A stretch of DNA of 28,965 bases from CAZAEB01 sp964484095. GTDB taxonomy: Bacteria > Patescibacteriota > Microgenomatia > UBA12405 > BS750m-G30. Location of the stretch: the NCBI GenBank assembly GCA_964484095.1, contig CAZAEB010000007.1, forward strand, positions 1 through 28,965. The letters are read 5' to 3'. Shown piece after piece: positions 9,344-17,950 of the stretch (positions are counted from its first letter, which is position 1; the number at the start of each line of letters is the position of its first letter). A program made the position numbers and the translations under genes. The notes beneath the pieces were generated by a model. It did not search any database and was not told where the DNA came from. It was given only the letters and a program-made list of their open reading frames with translations.

Positions 9344-10776
9344 ACCAATAACTCATTAATAAACCAATCTACCTCTCCTTTGGCAAAAAGATAAGCTGTT
9401 GTTAAATAAACTGACCCACCGATGGCTGCTAAAAAGACAATATCGGTCAAAGAGTCGGCAAACAATTTGTCTGTCAAATACAATGAACCGATCATAATTA
9501 ATGTTCCCAAAACAGGAACCAGTAAAATTCTTTTAAAAGAAATCTTAAACTCTTTTTTGGCCATAATCCAAGCGATAAAGGAGGTAGACGATACCAAAAA
9601 TAGGCCTAAAGCGGCTCCGTTTACTCCAATCAATTTGGCTAAAACGGGAGTAATCGCCCAAGTTAATCCGGTCCACAATACCATTAATTTAAGAGTAATC
9701 TTTACCTTGCCTACCGAATTAAAAGCATTAACCAGCGGCGTGGTAACCACACTCCAATAAAAACTACCAAGATATAGCCAAAAAGGAATAAGGGCCACTG
9801 CCCATTTTGAATATTTCGGAAATACCATCACCACTTTGGGCATTAAAAATCCCATTCCCGCCAAAACCGGGAAAATAAGTAGAGATATTAAAAAAACACT
9901 TCTTTCCAAAGCTCTTTTCAAATACTCTTTTTGATCCTGAAGTTTAGAATAAGCAGGAAATGTAACCCTAATTACCTGATCCATTAAAAACCGAAGCGGC
10001 ATCTGGGCCCAACGCTGTGCCCAACCCAATATTCCCACCCCATGACTGCCAAGCGCCCCCCATAAAAACACATTCATCAACCGGTCTTTAACCATTGCCA
10101 GCAGTGAATTTAACTGAAACGGTATTCCAAAATTAAAAAGTCCCTTAATTTCTCTGAAACGAAAATTAAAGCCAATTTTCCAAGGACAAAAAATATAAAT
10201 TAAGGAAACCCCAACCAAAGATCTGAAAAACATTGCCCAGGCCCAGCTGTTAACGCCAAATCCTTTCCATGCCAGTAAAACTGCTAAGCCTGTGAAAATT
10301 GTCTGTTCGACAAGATCAACAATGGCAATTTTGCCAAATTTAAGTTTTCTTTCCAACAATACCGAAGGAATGGTTTTTAATGAAGATGTAATAAATCCCA
10401 AAAGAAGCATCCAGTACAAAAACCGGCCGTTTTCAAAATCAAATCTTTTTTCCAAAGCGGGAGTCAATGCAAAAGCAATCAAAACACTTGAAATCACTAA
10501 AAGCTGCTGGGCTGTAAAGGTTGCCCGAAGCTCATTTAGCTTTGGCTTGGCTTTCTTTTGGATAACTGCCGCCGCTAAACCAACATCAGAGAAATACCCC
10601 AAAAAGCCAACAATTTCAGAAACCGCCCAAAAAACTCCCAGCTCCCAAGTTTGTAGATAAACAGAAAGAAACAAAAATCCCAAAAAGGAGATTGGTTGCA
10701 TAAACAAATTCCTAATCATTAAAACTCCCACTCCAGAAAATGTTTTTCTTTTTACCTGTCTCGGATCAATCTCCAT
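9319..10776 (-). CDS. Wzx-type lipid-linked oligosaccharide flippase (MOP superfamily)
   Basis: A 485-residue protein with about 12-14 membrane helices and almost no outer domain. The N-terminal RKTFSGVGVLMIRN leading into helix 1, followed by FSDVGLAAAVIQKK and a second half starting FNFGIPFQLNSLLA, is the pattern of Polysacc_synt/TuaB/Wzx flippases; FPAYSKLQ in the middle is typical. It should carry a polyprenyl-diphosphate-linked glycan from the cytosolic to the outer leaflet. It sits between membrane transferases that probably work outside and cytosolic GT2/GT4 enzymes downstream, which fits a Wzx-dependent route. It overlaps both neighbours by 25 bp, so expression is tightly coupled. No Wzy polymerase is recognisable beside it. 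Confidence 0.88.
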   Translation of the reverse strand: MEIDPRQVKRKTFSGVGVLMIRNLFMQPISFLGFLFLSVYLQTWELGVFWAVSEIVGFLGYFSDVGLAAAVIQKKAKPKLNELRATFTAQQLLVISSVLIAFALTPALEKRFDFENGRFLYWMLLLGFITSSLKTIPSVLLERKLKFGKIAIVDLVEQTIFTGLAVLLAWKGFGVNSWAWAMFFRSLVGVSLIYIFCPWKIGFNFRFREIKGLFNFGIPFQLNSLLAMVKDRLMNVFLWGALGSHGVGILGWAQRWAQMPLRFLMDQVIRVTFPAYSKLQDQKEYLKRALERSVFLISLLIFPVLAGMGFLMPKVVMVFPKYSKWAVALIPFWLYLGSFYWSVVTTPLVNAFNSVGKVKITLKLMVLWTGLTWAITPVLAKLIGVNGAALGLFLVSSTSFIAWIMAKKEFKISFKRILLVPVLGTLIMIGSLYLTDKLFADSLTDIVFLAAIGGSVYLTTAYLFAKGEVDWFINELLVWKKSLKK

Positions 10777-12455
10777 AATTTAGGTCCAGCCAAAACTATT
10801 AACAGTCCCCACCATGAAATTAATGAAATAAAATTAGCCCAGGCTCGAACCGGAGTATTGGTTAGGCGCAAATATATTCCATGCGCACCGGAAGGAACAT
10901 TAACAACAATCCGCCCCAGGTCATTTTCATATCCAAGAATTGATTTTTCTTCATCAATCCATCCTTGCCAACCGGGAAAATAATATTGAGGAATGATAAC
11001 CTCTCTGTCCTTTTCCCAGTCAGAGTAAAATCTCATCCAGTTTGTCCCCTTTTCTAAACCGACCATCTCAATCTCTTCCAGGGTATTTTTATCAATGGCA
11101 AAATTTGGAGCCAGCGAAGTTGGCGGCATTGGGGCAAATTTGGGAAGGTAGTCAAATATCGCGTCCGTGTAAAGCCTCTGCATGCCTTTTTCAGAAAACA
11201 GTTTCTCTTGATCATTAATATTAATAATTTTTTCAGGTTTGAAATAATTAAAGCTAATAGCAACAACCCCAAAGATAAGCAGAACTGCCAAAACCTGCCT
11301 TTTTGCGCCCCTTAAAAATGACAACAAACCTCCGGAAACGAAAGAAAGGGGGAAGATAACTAAAGCTAAAAACCGCCAGGGAAACTGCAAATATTCAAGA
11401 GGGGGTATCTTTTTCCAAATAAGTCCTGAGCGAGGATGAGCAAGAAAACTGGCTACCAAAAAAATTGACATGAAAAATGAGATCAAAAATATTCTCTTAT
11501 CCTTTTTCTTTATCCAAAGCCTTAAAAATAATCCTAATACTAAAAGCCCCACTCCCCAATGCAAAAACCCTATCTGAAATGGCATTTCATCTTCCGGCCC
11601 CCAAACAGATGCCCCATAGCCCCAAAAACGAGATAAAAAAAGCTGAAAAAGTGAAACATGGTGAGCAAGGTAGTTAAAATAGCCCATAAACATCGTTTCG
11701 ACATGAACAAATTTTTTTTCAACTAAAGCGGGAAGAATGAAAAACAGTCCCAAACCAACTCCCCAAAAAATACCAAAAAATAAGTTTTTAATTGCCTTTA
11801 AATCTTTCTTTTCTATACGAAAAACGATTCTTTCTTTATCCCATAAAATCAGAAAAATAGCCCACAATCCCATTAAAGGAATAAAAAGCATCGACATAAT
11901 ATTGTGAGTCAGCAACAGACCCCCGAAAGATATGGCCAGCAACGGTATGTATTTTTTACCAGTTTTAATAACTTTGTAAATAGCCCAAAAGATCAAGGGG
12001 AAAAATGTTATCGCCCAATACTCATTCATTGCTCCACGAACATATAAATTAACTGCATGATAAGGGGCCCAGATATAAAAGGCGGCCGAAACCAATCCTC
12101 CTAATTTTCCCCAAAATTCTTTTGCCAATAAATACATAAAAAAGCCTGAAAGAATCATTCCTAAAATAAAAATTGTTTTTATCGAATCTATGAAGCTCGC
12201 ACCCAAAAGATGAACCATTTCTCCAAGATAAAAAGGCAAAGGGGGGTAGAAATTATAAAGAGGATATCCATACCCATATCCCATATCCGGAACCCAACGA
12301 CAAGGAAACTGGCCATCTTTAAAACATTTATCCATCTGGTAAATTCTGGCTATTTGAAGATCGTCGTGCATCGGGAAAAACCCGGGCCGAAATAAATCTC
12401 GGCAGGCAAGTAAGCTGAGAAGTAATACCAATATAAGAGCAAGTTTTTTAACCAT
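10752..12455 (-). CDS. Polytopic membrane protein of the PF10131 (PTPS_related) type, GT-C-like
   Basis: A 567-residue protein with a first outer loop FPMHDDLQIARIY (27-39), then GQFPCRWVPDMGYGYGYPLYNFYPPL cut short here as RWVP..YPLYNFYPP, about eleven helices, LLLTHNIMSMLF in the middle, and a C-terminal outer beta domain with YFPGWQGWID before a last helix. This is the pattern of membrane proteins grouped in PF10131, called 6-pyruvoyl-tetrahydropterin synthase related although they are not pterin enzymes. The HDD in the first loop is placed like the catalytic acid of GT-C enzymes. The N-terminal half of the 14804-17950 protein is a clear paralog. The start lies 14 bp after the upstream stop and is preceded by TATATAAAA, a possible weak internal promoter. 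Substrate unknown. Confidence 0.8.
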   Translation of the reverse strand: MVKKLALILVLLLSLLACRDLFRPGFFPMHDDLQIARIYQMDKCFKDGQFPCRWVPDMGYGYGYPLYNFYPPLPFYLGEMVHLLGASFIDSIKTIFILGMILSGFFMYLLAKEFWGKLGGLVSAAFYIWAPYHAVNLYVRGAMNEYWAITFFPLIFWAIYKVIKTGKKYIPLLAISFGGLLLTHNIMSMLFIPLMGLWAIFLILWDKERIVFRIEKKDLKAIKNLFFGIFWGVGLGLFFILPALVEKKFVHVETMFMGYFNYLAHHVSLFQLFLSRFWGYGASVWGPEDEMPFQIGFLHWGVGLLVLGLFLRLWIKKKDKRIFLISFFMSIFLVASFLAHPRSGLIWKKIPPLEYLQFPWRFLALVIFPLSFVSGGLLSFLRGAKRQVLAVLLIFGVVAISFNYFKPEKIININDQEKLFSEKGMQRLYTDAIFDYLPKFAPMPPTSLAPNFAIDKNTLEEIEMVGLEKGTNWMRFYSDWEKDREVIIPQYYFPGWQGWIDEEKSILGYENDLGRIVVNVPSGAHGIYLRLTNTPVRAWANFISLISWWGLLIVLAGPKLWRLIRDR

Positions 12456-12469
12456 TTTTATATAATCTA

Positions 12470-14020
12470 TTATTGAAGTTCAAATAACAATAATTTATCC
12501 CCTCCCGGTTTCGGATATTCTTTAATCAAGTCCAAGCCTATCTGATTTTCAACCAAAAACCTGCTCATGTTTACCAATAAAAAACTCCGGTTGCCAGCCT
12601 TAATATTATCTGAAAGCGACTGAGGAATCGAGCTTATTGGATATCCCACCCCAATAACAGTTACTTCCGGCTCTTTGTCTAAATATATCAAAAGTCCATC
12701 AGGTAAAGTTCCAAAGTAGCCTTCTGTTCCCACCAGTATAGAAATATCTTTTGAAAGCGACTTTATATATTCTGCCGATTGTTTTATTCCCCAACCAGAA
12801 GTCCAATCTTGCAAATATCCTTGTCTCTCATCTCTTGGCAGAATAGCCTTACTGGGATTGGAAAGAAGCAGCCAGTCAAATCTTAATACTGAAAATATCA
12901 ACCCAAACACAAGCAAGCCCTTAACTAAAAAATTGATTTTAGTTATTTTAAACTTGGTCGACAATTGGTCAACAGCCACTGCCGCGAAAACCAAAAATAA
13001 AGGAACTGTGTAAAGAATGTATCTGGCAGTAAATGTTTTGCCAATTGCCGACTGACCAATAAGAGGAACCAGCCACCAGAAAAGTAAAATTAAATTTCTC
13101 CAATCTTTGGTAACTAATTTAGCCATGCCAATTATTCCCAAAACAATAACCGGAAGTGTTAAATAACCAAGATAATACCTCCAGACATCTTTTAGATGAG
13201 GGATTAAAGGATCAAGAGGGTGTTTGGCAATTTCAGATAATGGCCAAACATAGTCTTTGTTTCTGATTGCAATCATGTGGAAATTCGGGCCTAGCTTTAA
13301 AATGGTATAAATAGATAAGGCAAAACCTAAAGATATTCCAACAAGACCAAAAAGAACCAATAATTCCTTTTTGTTTTTTTTCGAAAAACCATAAACTACA
13401 GCCAATAGCGGGGAAAAGACTACAAAAAATATTGCCGGACTTTTGGTAAGCATTGCCAAACCTAAAACTATTCCCAAGATCATCGCAATATCTAATCTTT
13501 TTTCTCTTCCCAAAACTATTGCCAGCAGTATCGACCAAACTCCAAAACAAGCCAAAAGACTATCTACCAGGGCCATCCTGTCAAAAAACAGGGCATAGGG
13601 AACCAAAAGATACAAAAACATTCCCCACAATAAACTGCTTGTTTTTTTAGTCAACAAGCCAGCCAATACACCCGCCCCAACCATAGTTGCCAAACCGGAA
13701 AATACTGATACCAGCCTTCCGGCAATAAGCGGGTCGGAAACAAATTTTAAAAATCCGGCCGTTAACCACATAAAAAGAGGCTGTTTACCGTCCTGGAGAG
13801 GAACAAACCGCAAAGTAGACTCCGACTTAATCAACTGTCCCCAACGGATATATATCGCCTCATCAACAAATACAGGAAGACTTCCCAAATTACAAACTCT
13901 TAAAAACAAACAACCGGCAAATATAAGAGAGAAAAGCAAAAAATGATAGTTGGCCACCCTAAGCCCAAGTATCAATCGCTCTTTCTTGAGAAAGATTTTA
14001 ATTTTATCTATTATATTCAC
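12470..14020 (-). CDS. GT39/PMT-family membrane glycosyltransferase
   Basis: A 516-residue GT-C enzyme (PMT_2/ArnT-like). After the first helix comes VFVDEAIYIRWG (50-61) with the D53-E54 pair that in PMT and ArnT binds the lipid-phosphate sugar, then DGKQPLFMWL in the same loop, about 11 helices, and a short outer C-terminal domain. It should transfer a sugar from a polyprenyl phosphate to a protein or glycan at the outer face. The start is a GTG at 14020 inside the end of the upstream Alg5-like GT2 gene (17-bp overlap); no good later start exists before helix 1. The neighbouring Alg5-like enzyme probably makes its donor. The acceptor is unknown. Confidence 0.84.
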   Translation of the reverse strand: MNIIDKIKIFLKKERLILGLRVANYHFLLFSLIFAGCLFLRVCNLGSLPVFVDEAIYIRWGQLIKSESTLRFVPLQDGKQPLFMWLTAGFLKFVSDPLIAGRLVSVFSGLATMVGAGVLAGLLTKKTSSLLWGMFLYLLVPYALFFDRMALVDSLLACFGVWSILLAIVLGREKRLDIAMILGIVLGLAMLTKSPAIFFVVFSPLLAVVYGFSKKNKKELLVLFGLVGISLGFALSIYTILKLGPNFHMIAIRNKDYVWPLSEIAKHPLDPLIPHLKDVWRYYLGYLTLPVIVLGIIGMAKLVTKDWRNLILLFWWLVPLIGQSAIGKTFTARYILYTVPLFLVFAAVAVDQLSTKFKITKINFLVKGLLVFGLIFSVLRFDWLLLSNPSKAILPRDERQGYLQDWTSGWGIKQSAEYIKSLSKDISILVGTEGYFGTLPDGLLIYLDKEPEVTVIGVGYPISSIPQSLSDNIKAGNRSFLLVNMSRFLVENQIGLDLIKEYPKPGGDKLLLFELQ

Positions 14021-14762
14021 CTTTTAAATCGTTCAATCTAACTCTCAATATTTCCCTTGCCATTTCTTTTGATTCTTTTGAAAAGTTTTTCATCTTTCCG
14101 GTCGTTAAATCTCTATCTTTCCAATTAACAACCACCTCTTTTATCTTATATCCCCACTTCTTGAGAATAAATAAAAGTTCAACGTCGAAAGCGGTAACTT
14201 TCCATCCTTTAACTTCCTTATCCATCTCTTGGAAAAACTGCAGTTTAGGAAACACTTCTTTTACCACCTTAGTTTTATAGGCTTTAAAACCGCACTGAGT
14301 ATCATTAATGGCAGGAAGCACAAACGCGCCCCTAACCATTCTAAATCCAAGCGACATTATCTGTCTTGCCAAAGGAGCACCTTCTCTTTTTAATCCCCTT
14401 GAACCAATAACAACCTTGTATCCTTTATCGAAAAAAGGAAGCAGTTTTTCTAATTGATTTATCGGCGTCGATTGATCCATGTCGGTAAAAACTACCACCT
14501 CTCCCTTAGCGGCTTCAATTCCCTTCCAAATTGCCCAAGGTTTACCACCATGTTTATTTTTAAGAATTTCAAACCCTTGATGTTTTTTAACAAAGTTTTC
14601 TACAATCTGCATACTCTTATCGGTTGAGCCGTCATCAGAAATTATAACTTCCCAAGCGTAAGCCTGGTCTTTGAGATAATCATGGACCTCGTTTAAAACA
14701 TTCGTTTTTAAATTCTCTTCTTCGTTGTAGCAAGGAATCACTATCGATAAGTATGTTTTCAT
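14004..14762 (-). CDS. Dolichyl-phosphate glucosyltransferase-like GT2 (Alg5-like)
   Basis: A 252-residue GT2 without membrane helices. IPCYNEEENL (9-18), SDDGSTDKS (42-50), FTDMDQSTP (about 91-99, the DXD) and GSRGLKREGAP followed by DTQCGFKAYK are the signature of Alg5/polyprenyl-phosphate glucosyltransferases. It should move glucose or a related sugar from UDP-sugar onto polyprenyl phosphate at the cytosolic face. The product would feed the membrane transferases encoded on both sides, especially the GT39 gene that starts 17 bp inside its 3' end. The ATG follows AGGGA with 6-nt spacing. The 41-bp gap upstream is the largest in this 20-kb run. Confidence 0.87.
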   Translation of the reverse strand: MKTYLSIVIPCYNEEENLKTNVLNEVHDYLKDQAYAWEVIISDDGSTDKSMQIVENFVKKHQGFEILKNKHGGKPWAIWKGIEAAKGEVVVFTDMDQSTPINQLEKLLPFFDKGYKVVIGSRGLKREGAPLARQIMSLGFRMVRGAFVLPAINDTQCGFKAYKTKVVKEVFPKLQFFQEMDKEVKGWKVTAFDVELLFILKKWGYKIKEVVVNWKDRDLTTGKMKNFSKESKEMAREILRVRLNDLKGEYNR

Positions 14763-14803
14763 TTTTAATCCCTAAAAATATTAATTATTAACAAACTAAT
14801 CAA

Positions 14804-17800
14804 TTATAGCCAATTATCTTCAAGCCAGCCAGAGGGAAATGATAAGCCGGCACCTCCAAACTTAAAATGAACATTTTTTTCCGGAAAAGAAACAACCTCA
14901 ATTAATGGATCCTTAAAATCATTTGAACTGGCTACCTGCCAATAATCAAACAAATACCTATAGCCAGCATCATCCCCTAGAGGGACATCAAATGAAATAT
15001 TGAAGGCGGAGGAATCTTTAGTTGCTTGTGACAAAAATATTGCCGTTTGCTCTTTGTAATATAAACTCTTCTTATTTACTGCTAATAAACTACAAGTATT
15101 TCTACTGACTAAAAAGGTTGCCAACAAAACAATAAGTATCGACGCAAGTTTTAAAAAACCCTTTAACCTTTCAGTATAGGTCACAGCAAATACACTGAAA
15201 GAAAGAACGATAATCGGCAAAAGATAGTTAAAATAGTACTCTGAAGGCCTTTTACCCCAAACTGCAAAGGCAATGGGAAATAATACCCAAGCTCCTAAAA
15301 TTCCTTTCCAAAAATCTTTTTTGGCTGTTTTTTTATACAAAAAAATAATTACAAAAAACACGATCAGATAGAAAACTATCCCCACACTAATGTTTCCGTC
15401 TATCCTCAAAAGGCTATTAACCACATTCTGCCAAACAGGCAAAAAGGAGCCAAAACCCTCCTTGACCCCTGTTGAAAAAATAAGATTATAAACAAGCCCA
15501 AGGTTGATAAACCCATGGCGCAGATCAAAAATTAAGAGGGGCAAAAAAGGAATAGTTGCACCAACTAAAACCAAAAACAAATTATGAAATTTACGGGCCA
15601 TGTCTTTTTTCAAAAAAACTGACACTAAAAGTAAAGGAATCAATCCTAAAAACTGAATATGAAAACTAATTCCTAACCCTAAAACCAAGCCCAACAATAA
15701 GGATGAGAATGGCCTTGACTTCGATAAGAACTTGTCTATCAAAAACATAAAAAACAAAACCATTATAGGGATAATTAATGGATTCCAGCTTATGGTATCA
15801 ACGGACACAAACTGCAAACCGATGCTCCACAAAAAAAGAAATATCAGTGAAGTTTTCCAGCCAAACATTTTTTTAACAATAAGTCCGCCAAATATAAAAA
15901 AAGCAAGATTATAAAACACCAAAAGCCAAATCATTGCCGAAGGGTTTAAATTGGCGATCAGATAAAACGGCATAAGTAAATAATAAAAGGTCGGCGGCAG
16001 AAAAAAACCACCAGGCCCCAATACTCTGGGACCGATCAAAACAGGCTTTTTAAATGTAACCATGTCTCTTATTATCGTCGCATCTCTTTCCTGATCCCAG
16101 TTAAATATGATTCTCCGGGGAAGGTTGGAAAAACGAAAATATGCAAACAACCCAAAAACGATCAGAAAACCCAGGCCAACAAAAAGGTTGTTTTTACTAA
16201 TTGATGTTTTTTTTAAAATCACAAACCAAACAAGGCCAGTCAGCCAAACCAAAAGAAATAATATGGAAACAAAGTTAAAGATTCTTTGTATAGGCGTTTG
16301 TACAACCTGCCATGAGATATAGTTTTCTCCGTCTCTAAATTCAGATCCCAAGATACAAATCTGACCTCGACAATCTTGATATTGCGAAACTTCCCCATTG
16401 GCAGTGTTAAACCTGTAGGCTCCAGGAAAATATCCTAGCCCTAAACGAATACCATTTTCCGTTAACTTTTCCTTATCAGCAATAAACTTAACAAAGCCAT
16501 GAGTGTTGCCTCGAGAAACAATGGAGTGTTCTATTGGCTCGCCGTCGGCGTAAACAATGAGAGAAGTATCAAAAGAACACGACTCTGCCGCGCTGGGAGC
16601 AATAATATCATCACCGAGAGTGGTGGTGGAATGACGATGGTAATGGAACTGGTCAAAATCATCATAAAGATGAAGGTCCTCTACCGAAACCGGCTGAGGA
16701 AGAAGATGATTTCTATTACCGTAAATTGCCAAGCCAACAACCGGAACTAACAATAAAATCAAAATGTTTGTTTTTCTTTTTGCCAAAAAGAAAGCAAAAA
16801 GAGCGCTAATTGCAAAAACAGCCAATCCTAAAATTCTCCAAGAAAATTGGATCTGCTGAATAATTGGAACCGCCTCCCAAACCGGCAATGACCAGGGCAG
16901 AATCAAAAATATTGATCCAACTGATAATAAACCAAAAAGTAACAGCCAAACATTATTTTTATTAAGCTTAATTTTTGGCAATTTTTTGTTTCTAAATAAA
17001 ACCAGTCCAAAAAAGATTGTCATTATTAGCAATACCAGCCAATGAGCATATCCCAACTGAAAAGACATTCCGTCGTCGACAACTCCCGGAGCAGAATAAA
17101 AGTATCCCCAAGGGGATTTAATAAGCTGGCCTAAGGTTGGAAAATGCTGGCGAAAATCTAAAAATGATTCCAGTCCAATTTTGGTAAACTTTTTTTCCAG
17201 AAGAGCCGGAAATATAAAAAAGGCTCCCAGGCCAAGCGAACTGAGATAGACAAATCCGATTGTCAGTTTTCTTTTTAAATCCGGCTTACTATAAATAGTT
17301 TTAATAATTAGATAAACTAAAATTACCGGCATCAAAAACATCACTGTAAAATTATGAGATATCGTCAATAACCCACCAGCTAAAGCAGATAGAAAGGCCA
17401 AGAAAACAAATTTTTTGAGGCTATTTCTTTCAAAGCATAAAGAAAACAGATAAAGGACTACCGGCAACAAGGCGTAAGCTAAAAACTCCGGACTCTCGCG
17501 AACAAATATCAATAAAAATCGATACGGAGCAAAAAGATATAAAATTGCTCCTCCGAACGCGGCCCAGATATTTTTAGTTTCATTTTTTAGCCAAAGATAG
17601 AAAAATATCGTACCAATCAGCAACGAAAAAAATGAAACTAATTTTAAAGATAGATAAACTTGGCCAACGATAACATTAAATATAATCACCAGATAATAAA
17701 AAAGAGGATAGAAAAAATTAAAAATAGGCGCTCCGCAATCATAGTTTAAACTGCCAGCCCAACGCAATGGGAAATGCCCTTCTTTAATCGTTTCTATTGC

Positions 17801-17950
17801 ATCATAACTTCGAGCGATATGATGATTACCGTCATGAGTGCTATGAACATTGTACTTAAACAACCCTTTTCCTGCCCAAAAAGAAAGCAATCCTAATATA
17901 ACTATCAATAGCAGGCTTAGTCGCCTTGAGCAATTATTTATTTTTTTCAT
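14804..17950 (-). CDS. Double GT-C fusion: PF10131-like module plus GT39-like module
   Basis: A 1048-residue membrane protein made of two full transferase-like modules. Residues 1 to about 580 match the gene at 10752-12455 along its whole length: STHDGNHHIARSY (37-49), GHFPLRW, NFFYPLFYYL, LLTISHNFTVMF, an outer domain with GYFPGAYRF, then a last helix. Residues from about 590 on match the neighbouring gene at 17947-19452: NWDQERDATIIRD (617-629) against GDQGRDVVIVR, IGPRVLGPGG against IGPQTSVGN, then SWNPLIIP against SWNPNIIP. The reading frame is open throughout, so it is not an assembly join by frame evidence. The ATG overlaps the upstream stop by 4 bp. It may carry two successive outer-face sugar transfers; this is inference. 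Confidence 0.82.
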   Translation of the reverse strand: MKKINNCSRRLSLLLIVILGLLSFWAGKGLFKYNVHSTHDGNHHIARSYDAIETIKEGHFPLRWAGSLNYDCGAPIFNFFYPLFYYLVIIFNVIVGQVYLSLKLVSFFSLLIGTIFFYLWLKNETKNIWAAFGGAILYLFAPYRFLLIFVRESPEFLAYALLPVVLYLFSLCFERNSLKKFVFLAFLSALAGGLLTISHNFTVMFLMPVILVYLIIKTIYSKPDLKRKLTIGFVYLSSLGLGAFFIFPALLEKKFTKIGLESFLDFRQHFPTLGQLIKSPWGYFYSAPGVVDDGMSFQLGYAHWLVLLIMTIFFGLVLFRNKKLPKIKLNKNNVWLLLFGLLSVGSIFLILPWSLPVWEAVPIIQQIQFSWRILGLAVFAISALFAFFLAKRKTNILILLLVPVVGLAIYGNRNHLLPQPVSVEDLHLYDDFDQFHYHRHSTTTLGDDIIAPSAAESCSFDTSLIVYADGEPIEHSIVSRGNTHGFVKFIADKEKLTENGIRLGLGYFPGAYRFNTANGEVSQYQDCRGQICILGSEFRDGENYISWQVVQTPIQRIFNFVSILFLLVWLTGLVWFVILKKTSISKNNLFVGLGFLIVFGLFAYFRFSNLPRRIIFNWDQERDATIIRDMVTFKKPVLIGPRVLGPGGFFLPPTFYYLLMPFYLIANLNPSAMIWLLVFYNLAFFIFGGLIVKKMFGWKTSLIFLFLWSIGLQFVSVDTISWNPLIIPIMVLFFMFLIDKFLSKSRPFSSLLLGLVLGLGISFHIQFLGLIPLLLVSVFLKKDMARKFHNLFLVLVGATIPFLPLLIFDLRHGFINLGLVYNLIFSTGVKEGFGSFLPVWQNVVNSLLRIDGNISVGIVFYLIVFFVIIFLYKKTAKKDFWKGILGAWVLFPIAFAVWGKRPSEYYFNYLLPIIVLSFSVFAVTYTERLKGFLKLASILIVLLATFLVSRNTCSLLAVNKKSLYYKEQTAIFLSQATKDSSAFNISFDVPLGDDAGYRYLFDYWQVASSNDFKDPLIEVVSFPEKNVHFKFGGAGLSFPSGWLEDNWL

